Below are positions 48,911 through 56,765 of a DNA stretch of 64,000 nucleotides, piece after piece (positions within the stretch are counted from its first letter, which is position 1; every line of letters begins with the position of its first letter). The notes under the pieces are model-generated. The model had not been told where the DNA came from. It ran no database searches and worked only from the letters and a program-made list of their open reading frames with translations. A program made the position numbers and the translations under genes. Source of the DNA: an uncultured Schlesneria sp. Lineage in GTDB: Bacteria > Planctomycetota > Planctomycetia > Planctomycetales > Planctomycetaceae. The stretch is taken from assembly GCA_903871875.1 (NCBI GenBank), contig CAIQIR010000038.1, positions 1-64,000 on the forward strand, given 5' to 3'.

Positions 48911-50727
48911 CTTTCTTTCAAAACAAGCCCTTCTGCCAATAGGTCGAAGGGCTTTCTCATTGTTGGTACAAGACTTACGCCTTCGAGCGTCCAGTTCAAA
49001 CAGATGATTTCGAGGATTCTGCGTTTCGCAGCGTAGTCAGCCTCAAGCCATTTGGTGCGAAGGTTTTGAGAAAGTTCAAACGCTTTGATCGCTGTGTCGA
49101 TGATTTCATGTCGAGTGCGATCAGCCATGTCTATTTCAAGCTTTAACCCTGCTTCCTGGTCTCGAAGCTCTCGTGATTTTTGAGCGTAGGTGTCTGCTTC
49201 AATCTCCTCAAGCATACGAAGGTTCAAGAGCCGATCCTGTTGCTGGCGAACATGGATCAATTCGCTTTGAAGCTCCATCGCCCGTTTGGCTGACAATCGT
49301 TGATCCCAGTTCGCAGCAGTCCTCAACTCTTCCCTAAACGTCTGCCGGAATTCATCGTCACCAACTCGCAGCTTGTCGAACAATGACAGTATCTGACTGT
49401 CAATTTCACGTTCGGTCAGTCGATGACGGGGATGGTCGCCTTTGCTGTAATTTGCACATCGGTAGTAGACGTATTGGCGGTCGCCAGTTTTGGTTTTCTT
49501 CGTTTTCAATTCACCCGTGATTGGCGAACCGCAATGCCCACACGTGATCAATTCGCTGGCATAAACCATTTCATGTGACCTGTAGATTTTCCGACCAAGC
49601 AGATTTTGGACACGATCCCAAGTGGCACGATCAACCAGTGGCTGATGTGTCCCTGGCAACCAATCTCCCTTGTGCTTGATCTCACCGATGTAGGAACGGT
49701 TGGTCAGAAGCCTGTGGAGCTTGCTGCGGGTAAGTTTTGGCATCGAAGGGAGGAAGGTCATGCCTTCGGTGAAAAGGGTTTCTCGAAGAGTGTCGATTGT
49801 GTGGTTGTGATAGGCGTAAAGTTCAAATGCCCGTCGAACGACCGCAGCGTTTTCAGGATGAATCTGAATGAGGGAGCGGCCATTGATGCGGATATTGAGA
49901 TATCCATGTGGCGGGTTATTGGGAAACAATCCATTTTGAATCCGGCGGGCAAGACCTTCCCTAACATCCAGTGACTGCTGTTCTGTGTAAAAGCTTGCCA
50001 TGCTCGCCAGCATCCGCCGCTGCATTCGACCCGCAGGGGAATTCTCGGTTGGCTGAGAAACGGAAATGAACTGGATGCCGCACTCTGATTCCAGCCGTTC
50101 GAGTTCCACGTAATCGAAGAGATTTCGTGCGGCTCTGTCGACTTTGTAAAAGAGCAGTCCGTCCAGTCGATTGGAATTCTTCTTGGCGAATGCCAGCAGT
50201 TCTTTGAAAGTTTTTCGTTCGTCATGCTTCGATGCCGTTTCGGCAATGCGGAACAGCCGAATAATTTCGCCGTTGTTGCGTTCGGCGTAGAGACGAAGAG
50301 CATCGACCTGAACATCGAGCGAGAATCCTTCCCGCTCTTGTTCTCTACTGCTCACACGAGCCAGGGCAGCGAATCGTTTTTGAGTTTTCACCGCAATCCC
50401 TTGTCGCCAAATGTTCTTCACGCAATCCTTCTCAACTGCTTCCAGCATCACCAAGTCTGTCATGTTCCTGGCGGCTCGATCGATTTTGTAGAACAGCATC
50501 CCGTCGTAGTCAGCCGCATTCCGTTTGGCGAAATTGATTGCCTCTTTGAAGATCTTCCGCTGCTCCGTTTTGGTTGCGGTCTCAGCGATCCTGAAAACCT
50601 TTTCCACAACGCCATTGTTCCGCTTGGCGTAGTGTTCAAATGCTTCCTCCTGGACATCGAGGCTGAAACCTTCTCGCTCTTGCTCACGGCTGCTGACTCG
50701 TGCAAACCCGATAAACCGCTTCTTCAT
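48892..50727 (-). CDS. large serine recombinase with duplicated catalytic N-terminus
   Basis: 611 residues. Two resolvase catalytic modules in tandem: residues 1-116 with Ser12 in ARVSSREQEREGFSLDVQ and KIDRAARN, and residues 117-260 with Ser126 in the same motif, KVDRAARN and the E-helix region SPAGRMQRRMLASMASFYTE, which the first copy lacks. Then the Recombinase domain (NPPHGYLNIRINGR, LLTNRSYIGEIKHKGDW), a zinc-ribbon-like segment (ITCGHCGSPITGE, YYRCAN; a fourth Cys is not seen) and a coiled coil. The last residues SGEGEI and the stop are encoded by the antisense strand of the tRNA. Starts 4 bp inside the upstream small ORF (ATGA). Confidence 0.93.
   Translation of the reverse strand: MKKRFIGFARVSSREQEREGFSLDVQEEAFEHYAKRNNGVVEKVFRIAETATKTEQRKIFKEAINFAKRNAADYDGMLFYKIDRAARNMTDLVMLEAVEKDCVKNIWRQGIAVKTQKRFAALARVSSREQEREGFSLDVQVDALRLYAERNNGEIIRLFRIAETASKHDERKTFKELLAFAKKNSNRLDGLLFYKVDRAARNLFDYVELERLESECGIQFISVSQPTENSPAGRMQRRMLASMASFYTEQQSLDVREGLARRIQNGLFPNNPPHGYLNIRINGRSLIQIHPENAAVVRRAFELYAYHNHTIDTLRETLFTEGMTFLPSMPKLTRSKLHRLLTNRSYIGEIKHKGDWLPGTHQPLVDRATWDRVQNLLGRKIYRSHEMVYASELITCGHCGSPITGELKTKKTKTGDRQYVYYRCANYSKGDHPRHRLTEREIDSQILSLFDKLRVGDDEFRQTFREELRTAANWDQRLSAKRAMELQSELIHVRQQQDRLLNLRMLEEIEADTYAQKSRELRDQEAGLKLEIDMADRTRHEIIDTAIKAFELSQNLRTKWLEADYAAKRRILEIICLNWTLEGVSLVPTMRKPFDLLAEGLVLKESGEGEI
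48904..48961. repeat. left copy (attL side) of a 58-nt imperfect direct repeat
   Basis: Matches 53497-53554 at 53 of 58 positions. It begins with the core CTCTCCGCT and includes the inverted repeat AAGCCCTTC / GAAGGGCTT (48925-48953), which may also terminate the tRNA transcript. On the minus strand it encodes the recombinase segment RKPFDLLAEGLVLKES. Confidence 0.85.
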
Positions 50728-50927
50728 GGACGATTGCTCCGCAAGACTCCAGCAGCGTCAAGCAGCCGACTGAGGGACACAATCAGGTTGATCGAATCAT
50801 CGTCGGAATTCTGGCGACAGGATGTTTGAAGCACCTGTTTTGCCTGATCGATCAGTGCGGGCTTAATCCATTTGGGACAATCCGCTTGTTCGCCAGTTCC
50901 ATGACATTCCTGACTTGATCCGCCCAT
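50724..50927 (-). CDS. small ORF coupled to the recombinase
   Basis: 67 residues ending ...AAGVLRSNRP, with its stop overlapping the recombinase start (ATGA, 4 bp). The segment LIDQAKQVLQTSC and INLIVSLSRLLDAAG predict two helices. No family recognised. The arrangement suggests a small accessory protein or a coupling leader peptide. The N-terminal third may instead belong to a frame-disrupted longer gene, since an overlapping frame (50852-51058) also looks protein-like. Confidence 0.45.
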   Translation of the reverse strand: MGGSSQECHGTGEQADCPKWIKPALIDQAKQVLQTSCRQNSDDDSINLIVSLSRLLDAAGVLRSNRP

Positions 50928-51058
50928 TTGACCAGAACTTTACGCTGCAATTCGGTGGGGCAACCGCACATTGCGTTGCCATCTACTTCCGATTGCGGGA
51001 AAGTTCGGGTAACGGCGTTACCGAACCGGTAGCGGGTATTCTTTGAACGGACTCGGCT
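50852..51058 (-). pseudogene. frame remnant upstream of the small ORF
   Basis: 69 codons between stops with no credible start. It includes NTRYRFGNAVTRTF, a pattern like the R-Y-x-x-G-N-A-V of the last motif of DNA cytosine-5 methyltransferases, then CGCPTELQRKVLVKWADQ. Shifting frame near 50870 would join it to the small ORF. Probably decayed; the methyltransferase link is only a motif resemblance. Confidence 0.25.
51003..51026. promoter_or_regulatory. dyad-symmetric site between divergent element genes
   Basis: GGTAACG 51008-51014 and CGTTACC 51016-51022 around one G, extended by GTTC and GAAC outside with a single unpaired base. It lies between the recombinase side (leftward) and the lectin-like gene (rightward) and could be an operator or a control site. 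Confidence 0.35.
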
Positions 51059-51079
51059 TCACGAAAAACCGTGTGTAGA

Positions 51080-52249
51080 ATGTGGAAGTTGAATCCCATT
51101 GCCCCCAGTACGCCACTTCACGCCGAAGTCAAAAACATCGAGGGGACAATCAAATCCGTCGACACAGCGAAACGAACGATCACCGTGGAAACGGATGGTA
51201 AATCGAAGTCGCTCGACCTGAGCAGCAAAGTGAAAATCACGAAGGACGGGGAGGAAGAGTCGCTTGATTCATTGAAATCGGGTCAGCAGGTGACGATTTC
51301 GTACCATGACGACTTGGAGGTTGTCTTAAAAATTGACGTGACCACAGCGAGTGATGGCATTCCGACTCCTGCACAAGCCGAAGGAAAAAGTCCACCGAAA
51401 GATGCGGCTACTTTCAAAGGTCATTCGTACAAGTTCTTCTCTGATGTCATGTCGTGGCATCGTGCGAAAAAGCGATGCGAAGAGATGGGCGGGCACCTCG
51501 CCACAATTTCCAATGCCGATGAAGAACGATTCGTTGTAAATCTGGCCACAAAAGGCATCTCTGTGCCGACACCAATGGACGGCATCTGGATGGGAGCCAC
51601 GGACGAAGAGAAAGAAGGCGAATGGAAATGGATTGATGGCACCAAGTCCAAGTATTCGAACTGGGAAAAAGGCCAGCCAAACAATAAGCAGGAAAACGAG
51701 CATTATTTGCTCTATTGGCTTAAAGGCAAAAGTTGGGTAGATCAGCCAGACAAATCGGTGCAGCACCCTGCCTATTTCGTTTGCGAGTGGGATGCTCCGA
51801 ATTCCATCGTTGTCGGCAAGGTTTCTGAAAAGAACTTGGAAGCTGACGCCGAAGTACTGAAGATGCTTCAAGGTGAATGGAAATGTATTGCTGGTGAACA
51901 TAATGGAAAGCCGCAAGAAAAAAGTGTAGTAAAACACGAGAACAGACGCTTCACCATTGAAGGGAATACACTCACCATGACACGGACAGGGATGGGTGGC
52001 AGATTTGGAACCTACAGCGGCAAGTTCTCAATAGATGCCTCAAATGGTCATCTCGACTGGGTGGGAAAAGTGAAGATTGGGGATGCTGAACCCACATTCA
52101 TGGAATGGATTGGAATCTATGAATTGGATGGCGATACGCTGAAAGTGGTGTACATCGACGGGAAGGCAAAGAGACCTGCATTTAAGTTTGCTCCGGTGCC
52201 TAAAGGATTAAACCACATCTTCTACACCATGAAGCGTGACAATGAATAA
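51080..52249 (+). CDS. C-type lectin-like / TIGR03067 domain protein
   Basis: 389 residues from ATG 51080. Three parts: an N-terminal small beta domain (IEGTIKSVDTAKRTITVETD), a C-type lectin-like domain (about 105-240: GHSYKFFSDVMSWHRAKKRC, GGHLATISNADEERFV, WMGATDEEKEGEWKWIDG) and a TIGR03067 domain (about 262-389: LKMLQGEWKCIAGEHNGKPQ). No signal peptide precedes it, so the 5' end may be truncated at the element side. Carbohydrate binding is possible but the Ca2+ ligands are not certain. Cargo of the integrated element. Confidence 0.8.
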   Translation: MWKLNPIAPSTPLHAEVKNIEGTIKSVDTAKRTITVETDGKSKSLDLSSKVKITKDGEEESLDSLKSGQQVTISYHDDLEVVLKIDVTTASDGIPTPAQAEGKSPPKDAATFKGHSYKFFSDVMSWHRAKKRCEEMGGHLATISNADEERFVVNLATKGISVPTPMDGIWMGATDEEKEGEWKWIDGTKSKYSNWEKGQPNNKQENEHYLLYWLKGKSWVDQPDKSVQHPAYFVCEWDAPNSIVVGKVSEKNLEADAEVLKMLQGEWKCIAGEHNGKPQEKSVVKHENRRFTIEGNTLTMTRTGMGGRFGTYSGKFSIDASNGHLDWVGKVKIGDAEPTFMEWIGIYELDGDTLKVVYIDGKAKRPAFKFAPVPKGLNHIFYTMKRDNE

Positions 52250-52525
52250 TCTATGGAAGGGCCGTTGATGCAAACGTAGCAACGATGATCGTCGTCATTA
52301 AGGGAAGTAGTTTCTTGCTCATCGGAATTCCATTTGTCGAACGAAGTGATACCTGTGTTCTTGCGAAGCGAAACATCAGAGGTCGTGTTGCTACTTGGCT
52401 GCTGCTTGCGTCGAATGAGTGATTCCTCCGTGCCAGATTCCGTCCGTGTTGCTTCCTGGGTCTTCACTTTTTCCTTTTCGCCATCACCATCCAATGCTGA
52501 TTCTGTTTTGGCTTCTATCGGCGTT

Positions 52526-53278
52526 TCAGACAAGTTCAGAATGTGGAGACGAAGGCCATGCTTGACGTACTTCCCCATCCAGAAGTCCGTCATGAACGAT
52601 CCGCCCACCTTCGTATCTCTGCTTAAAGAAGTGAGCGATCCCGGAGTCACGGCACTGCTGGTCGATGTCTCGCACCCAGGCGAGATCCATCTCACGACGC
52701 TTTCCAACACCGGCTCGTTCGCATCCCGTGATGATCCAATTGATGCTTCCGTCCAAATACGGACGGAAATCAATCGGCCCAAGCAAAGGTTCTGCGGAAA
52801 CCCACCGCAACGCTGCGGGGATTGACTTCAAGGTGTCCAAACGGTGCAGTGACGAGGCGATCCCACACGTGACACCGAGCCAAACATGGGGGTAGCCGTC
52901 GCCCCAATCAGCAGGCAGTCGATCTTTGATGAGTTCGATGAGTTCGGGCCGTTTTGTCAGCACGAGCCAATCGAGATTCGGACACTGCCGAATGACCTCC
53001 CAAGCCTCGGAACGCCACTCATCCGCTCCAGGATGGAAAAAGTCTGACATCGAACAGGTGAAGACCCGAAAGCGTCTGCCCTGTTCTTTGGCCTGCCGCT
53101 CCCATTTGAACGGTTTGGACCAGTCAACGGTCCTGATTGGGCCACCGAACGGAACCCGGCCCGCACGCCGCATGATTCCGTCGATGTAGCAGTGCTGGCA
53201 TTCCGCCGAGACTTTGTTACAACCCCACCAGTAATTCATGGTGTGGTGAGTCCATCCAATTTTCGAATTCTCAGCCAT
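52526..53278 (-). CDS. phage Gp37/Gp68-like (DUF5131) protein
   Basis: 250 residues from ATG 53278. The family mark is WGCNKVSAECQHCYIDGIMR, a Cys-rich motif reminiscent of radical-SAM cluster binding, followed by RVFTCSMSDFFHPGADEW, WLVLTKRPELI and RWVSAEPLLGPI. Found in phages and integrative elements; biochemical role is unknown. It is the last complete gene before the right end of the element. Its 5' upstream region has no clear promoter. Confidence 0.85.
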   Translation of the reverse strand: MAENSKIGWTHHTMNYWWGCNKVSAECQHCYIDGIMRRAGRVPFGGPIRTVDWSKPFKWERQAKEQGRRFRVFTCSMSDFFHPGADEWRSEAWEVIRQCPNLDWLVLTKRPELIELIKDRLPADWGDGYPHVWLGVTCGIASSLHRLDTLKSIPAALRWVSAEPLLGPIDFRPYLDGSINWIITGCERAGVGKRREMDLAWVRDIDQQCRDSGIAHFFKQRYEGGRIVHDGLLDGEVRQAWPSSPHSELV

Positions 53279-53346
53279 GACGGCTCTCCGCAAAAAAAGT
53301 AGTGTTTTCGACCTCTACCTCCTCTTGCGGGAATTCCTTGGTAATA

Positions 53347-53377
53347 CCGGTACTGGGCGAGTATCGGCAGTTTTTTT
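53347..53377 (+). terminator. Rho-independent terminator near the right end of the element
   Basis: CCGGTACT 53347-53354 pairs with AGTATCGG 53360-53367 (one G-U, 5-nt loop), then CAG and seven T (53371-53377). The orientation (+) does not match a gene that I can identify directly upstream. Confidence 0.45.
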
Positions 53378-53415
53378 CTGACGAGATGTGTCAAAAGCAA
53401 CTGAGTTGCATTGAT

Positions 53416-53598
53416 TTACGCCGCTTGTAGAATCTTGACGAGGTGTGGTTCCCAACCAGCCACACCTGCGATAAAAAGTTCAACTGGGGTTCTGTACTCT
53501 CCGCTGTCCTTCAAAACAAGCCCTTCGACCAATAGGTCCAAGGGCTTTCTCATTACGCAACGAGATTTACGCTGTCACCACTTAGCGAGAGAGCCGGC
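53416..53598 (-). pseudogene. recombinase C-terminal fragment at the right junction
   Basis: Read on the minus strand: weak homology to the recombinase (SVNLVA against GVSLVP), a one-base deletion, then MRKPLDLLVEGLVLKDSGE and a further 26-residue tail that starts YRTPVELFIAGVAGW and ends LVKILQAA before TAA 53416-53418. The part right of 53505 is a decayed relic outside the element; the tail left of 53497 lies inside it and continues the frame of the intact recombinase across the CTCTCCGCT core. The tail resembles C-termini of planctomycete serine recombinases. Confidence 0.7.
53497..53554. repeat. right copy (attR side) of the 58-nt imperfect direct repeat
   Basis: Starts with the same CTCTCCGCT core. 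Its hairpin has changed on both arms (AAGCCCTT-x-GACC / GGTC-x-AAGGGCTT) and still pairs. On the minus strand it encodes RKPLDLLVEGLVLKDS. Confidence 0.85.
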
Positions 53599-53602
53599 TT
53601 GA

Positions 53603-54787
53603 TTACTCTTGTGAGGCGCGTTGCTCCGCCTTCATTTCTGCCAGGATCTTGTCAGTCAGTGTTGCCATGACTTCGAAGACGCCGTGGTAACCTTTGTCGC
53701 GAATGATCCCTTTGTGATCGATCACGTAGAACGTCGGCATCGAATCGATCGCCCAGCGCGAAGTGATCGGGCCTTGATAGCCTTTCCCGTCCGAGATCAG
53801 CTTCCACGTCACCTCGTTCGACTGGGTCAGTTCCCGTAGTTTTCCCACATCGTCTCCCACGTTGATTCCGATCAGTTCGAACGGTTGATTTTTGTATTGT
53901 TCAACCAATCCCCGCAGATTCGGATACAAGGCAACACAAATGCCGCACATCCGATGGCTTCCGAAATCCAGCACCACAACCTTGCCTCGAGAGTCATTCA
54001 GATTGAACGCCGTTCCAGCGATATCTGTTGCTTCAATATTCGGAGCCAACTGGCCAATCTGCAGATTGCGGAGTTCAAACAGTTGCTGCTTGGCAATCTC
54101 CGCGGCGCTTTCCGGAAATGAATTCTTCAGTTTGACGTCACCGTATTCGGCGATTACAGATTCCAAGATCGCATCCACTTCTGCCGAAAGCTTGTCGATT
54201 CCATTTTCCGTCCAACGGTTCAGGTTCTGAAAGTCGGTGTCATTTGACCAACCTCGGTGACCGATCGAGACCAACACCTGACTTCGATCGTAGGTCTCTT
54301 TCGTCATCTTCAAATACAGCCCCAACGTGAGCCTGATCGCCGCCTGAATGTCTCGTTCGTGCTCATGTTTGTCGACCGCTCTCAGCAGCTCTTCGTACGG
54401 GGCAAACGGTCCTCCATAGCGGGAATTCTGCGAGGCATACTCCGCCACCTGAGGGCCATCGGCATGTTTCTCCGCCAGGATTTTCATCGCCTTTTCACCG
54501 TCACTCCAGAACATGTCTTCCGCCGCAATCCAGAGAAGAGCATCAATGGCGGCCGGGTCATCGGGGTGGGCCTCCGCGATTTGGAAAAACTGAGGCATAT
54601 AATCCTGCCTGTTCGGCTGCTTCTTGAAAACCGCGTCCCGCTCCTCATCGGTTTTGGCTTTCCTGTAAGCGTCATGGTATACGACTTTGGCCGAGTCGAA
54701 TTCCTTCTTTAGCGATTCGAATTGGCTCCGAGCTGACTGCTGCTCCGCCCCCAGCGCCGCCACCAGCAAAGCAATCCATAAGCTCAT
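53603..54787 (-). CDS. thioredoxin-fold (Redoxin/TlpA-like) exported protein
   Basis: 394 residues with a signal peptide (MSLWIALLVAALGAEQQ). An N-terminal helical region of about 230 residues precedes a thioredoxin-like domain: PNIEATDIAGTAFNLNDSRG, GKVVVLDFGSHRMCGICVAL with the C-x2-C motif Cys-Gly-Ile-Cys, and WAIDSMPTFYVIDHKGIIRD containing the cis-Pro. Likely a periplasmic thiol-disulfide or peroxiredoxin-type protein. First chromosomal gene right of the element. Confidence 0.85.
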   Translation of the reverse strand: MSLWIALLVAALGAEQQSARSQFESLKKEFDSAKVVYHDAYRKAKTDEERDAVFKKQPNRQDYMPQFFQIAEAHPDDPAAIDALLWIAAEDMFWSDGEKAMKILAEKHADGPQVAEYASQNSRYGGPFAPYEELLRAVDKHEHERDIQAAIRLTLGLYLKMTKETYDRSQVLVSIGHRGWSNDTDFQNLNRWTENGIDKLSAEVDAILESVIAEYGDVKLKNSFPESAAEIAKQQLFELRNLQIGQLAPNIEATDIAGTAFNLNDSRGKVVVLDFGSHRMCGICVALYPNLRGLVEQYKNQPFELIGINVGDDVGKLRELTQSNEVTWKLISDGKGYQGPITSRWAIDSMPTFYVIDHKGIIRDKGYHGVFEVMATLTDKILAEMKAEQRASQE

Positions 54788-55026
54788 ACCAGATTCCTTC
54801 CCTTAATCGATCACTGACCTATGACGTGAAACCATTTGTACGACATTGTCTATATTGAGCCGCTACGTCTTAAACATCAATCCCACTCATTGGGGTTGAG
54901 GCTTTAGCATCTCGTTATTTATCCGATTCGCGCAGTACGAACACGACCACCAAACACCGTAATTCAAGCTCTAAAAGGTCATCCGCCATCTGCCGAGAAA
55001 AGAAGGGCGAGCGAACGGCTGAGATC

Positions 55027-56316
55027 TCAGACATCATCAGGTTTTGACGTTGGTTCATTCGCCGCTTGCAACTCTCGCAGCGAACCCAGTCTTCGTAGCT
55101 GCGGCCATTTTCCGGCCACGCTCAGGACGACCAGGATTGTTCCGATGCCGCCACCGACCACCGAGAGGACCGGGCCGAATAGTTTCGCAGTGATGCCCGA
55201 TTCCAGGCCGCCCAGTTCGTTACTCGCCCCGATGAAGACTTGATTGACGGCCGAGACGCGACCGCGCATGGAATCGGGTGTCAGTGATTGGACCAGCGTT
55301 TGGCGAATCACCACGCTGATGTTGTCGCTGGCGCCGATCAGTACCAGCATGACTAGACTCAGCCACAAGTTCTGCGACAAGCCGAATACGATTGTCGCCG
55401 CACCAAACGTGGCGACGGACCACAGCAGCGTTCGTCCTGCATTCGTCATGGGTGACCGATGGGCCTGCACGACGGCCATCGCAAAAGCCCCCAGTGCTGG
55501 TGCGGATCGCATGCACCCGTAGCCGATCGGTCCGACCCCCAGTCGTTCCGAGAAGACCGGCATCAGGTAGGTCGCCCCACCCAACAGTACGGCCAACAGA
55601 TCCAGTGTCATCGCCGCGAGGAGCAGTGGCGAACCGAACACGAACCGCAGCCCGGCCAATAACGCGCGTGCGTCTGGCTCGTGAGTTGTCGGTTCAGGCG
55701 GCGCGTCGTGCGGTAAGAACAACGTGATGGCGAAGCAACCCAATAAACACACGGCCGACATCAAATAGGACCACGTGACGCCGAACGCGATCAACACTCC
55801 CGAAACCGCCGGCCCGACCCACGCCGCTGTTTCGAACAGGCTGCTCATCCAGGCGAAGGCGTTCGGATAAACGGATCGCGGGATCAGGTTAGGCAAGATC
55901 GCCGCGCGTGCCGGACGCCCAAACGTCAGGGCAACCGCATTGGCCCCTAACAATGAGAGCGTCATCGCCAGCGACACATGCTGCGGGTAGACCGCATGCA
56001 GCACCGCCAATGCCCCGGGAGCAATCGCTAATGGCACCTGCGTGATCAGTAACACTATTTTACGACTGTACCGATCGGCGACATGTCCGGCCGGAAGGGC
56101 CAACAGGATGACGGGGATGGCATTGATCAATCCGATCAGCCCGATGGCAAACGGATCTTTGGTCTGTTGATAGACGTCCCACTGGGCGGTCGCGGACAAG
56201 ACCTGGCTGCCGACGACGGCCAATACGTAGCTCGCGGCATACAGGCGGAACGCCGAGTACCGAAACGCCTCATAGGGATCATGCATTTCCGTGGAATCCA
56301 AATTCCTCTGTGACAT
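55027..56316 (-). CDS. MFS transporter
   Basis: 429 residues from ATG 56316 (an ATG 10 codons later, 56286, also fits). About 12 membrane segments, with the MFS loop AGHVADRYSRKIVLLITQVP between segments 2 and 3 and GASDNISVVIRQTLVQSLTP in the second half, as in the EntS/drug-exporter group. Substrate unknown. The C-terminal tail after RRLGSLREL is hydrophilic. No regulator lies next to it. Confidence 0.85.
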   Translation of the reverse strand: MSQRNLDSTEMHDPYEAFRYSAFRLYAASYVLAVVGSQVLSATAQWDVYQQTKDPFAIGLIGLINAIPVILLALPAGHVADRYSRKIVLLITQVPLAIAPGALAVLHAVYPQHVSLAMTLSLLGANAVALTFGRPARAAILPNLIPRSVYPNAFAWMSSLFETAAWVGPAVSGVLIAFGVTWSYLMSAVCLLGCFAITLFLPHDAPPEPTTHEPDARALLAGLRFVFGSPLLLAAMTLDLLAVLLGGATYLMPVFSERLGVGPIGYGCMRSAPALGAFAMAVVQAHRSPMTNAGRTLLWSVATFGAATIVFGLSQNLWLSLVMLVLIGASDNISVVIRQTLVQSLTPDSMRGRVSAVNQVFIGASNELGGLESGITAKLFGPVLSVVGGGIGTILVVLSVAGKWPQLRRLGSLRELQAANEPTSKPDDV

Positions 56317-56765
56317 CAAGACGGCGATACGATAACTGCTGCCGTTGAGATCAGCGACCAACGAAATCGTCACCGACGGAATACGGTTTTGCTGCGGTCA
56401 CTCCAAGGCGCTATTCTGACACCTGGTCACAACAAATAGTTCACCAGCTGCGGGACGTGACCGTTTGAACGTCTCACTTCGCCACAACGCGAGCGGTCGT
56501 CCCTCGCTTGAACAAATCGAGAGCGGTTCAGACACGAACCGTAAACACCAGCAGAATCCGCCGGTTGGCTGTTGTGGGTCATTCCTTCCGCAGCCGGGCT
56601 TCAGATGGCCGAAGCAGTTCCTTTGACGTCGAATTCGAATTTTCCCGATATCTAGCTGATGAGGACAATGCCGTAGTTTCTGCCCAGGCTTTGGCTGTCG
56701 TTTCGAAAAAACATGGCGTACCACGTTCCGGCGTCCATGTCAGACAAACGGAAATTTTGAAAAAC
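56317..56765. other. intergenic / leader region
   Basis: An open frame from 56508 runs into the following gene but has no signal or family resemblance in this part, so I treat it as leader. No hairpin or promoter stands out. Confidence 0.35.

Larger units (their letters stand above)
48904..53505. mobile_element. integrated element at tRNA-Ser (about 4.6 kb)
   Basis: Bounded by CTCTCCGCT at the tRNA 3' end (48904-48912) and again at 53497-53505. Contents: large serine recombinase reading into the tRNA, a coupled small ORF, a degraded fragment, a lectin-like/TIGR03067 protein and a DUF5131 protein, and at the right end the alternative C-terminal tail of the recombinase. The genes inside have lower GC and different codon style from the flanking flagellar and thioredoxin-fold genes. 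No replication, packaging or conjugation gene is seen, so it is a small integrative element or a reduced one. Confidence 0.75.

Noticed and set aside
52222-52825. Overlapping frames between the lectin-like gene and the DUF5131 gene
   Set aside because: No family, no ribosome-binding site, and they overlap the DUF5131 coding region.
48904-53554. Reading the 58-nt repeats as simple tRNA-terminator duplications made by a tyrosine integrase
   Set aside because: The only integrase is of the serine type, and both repeats turn out to encode recombinase C-terminal residues in frame, which explains the repeat better.
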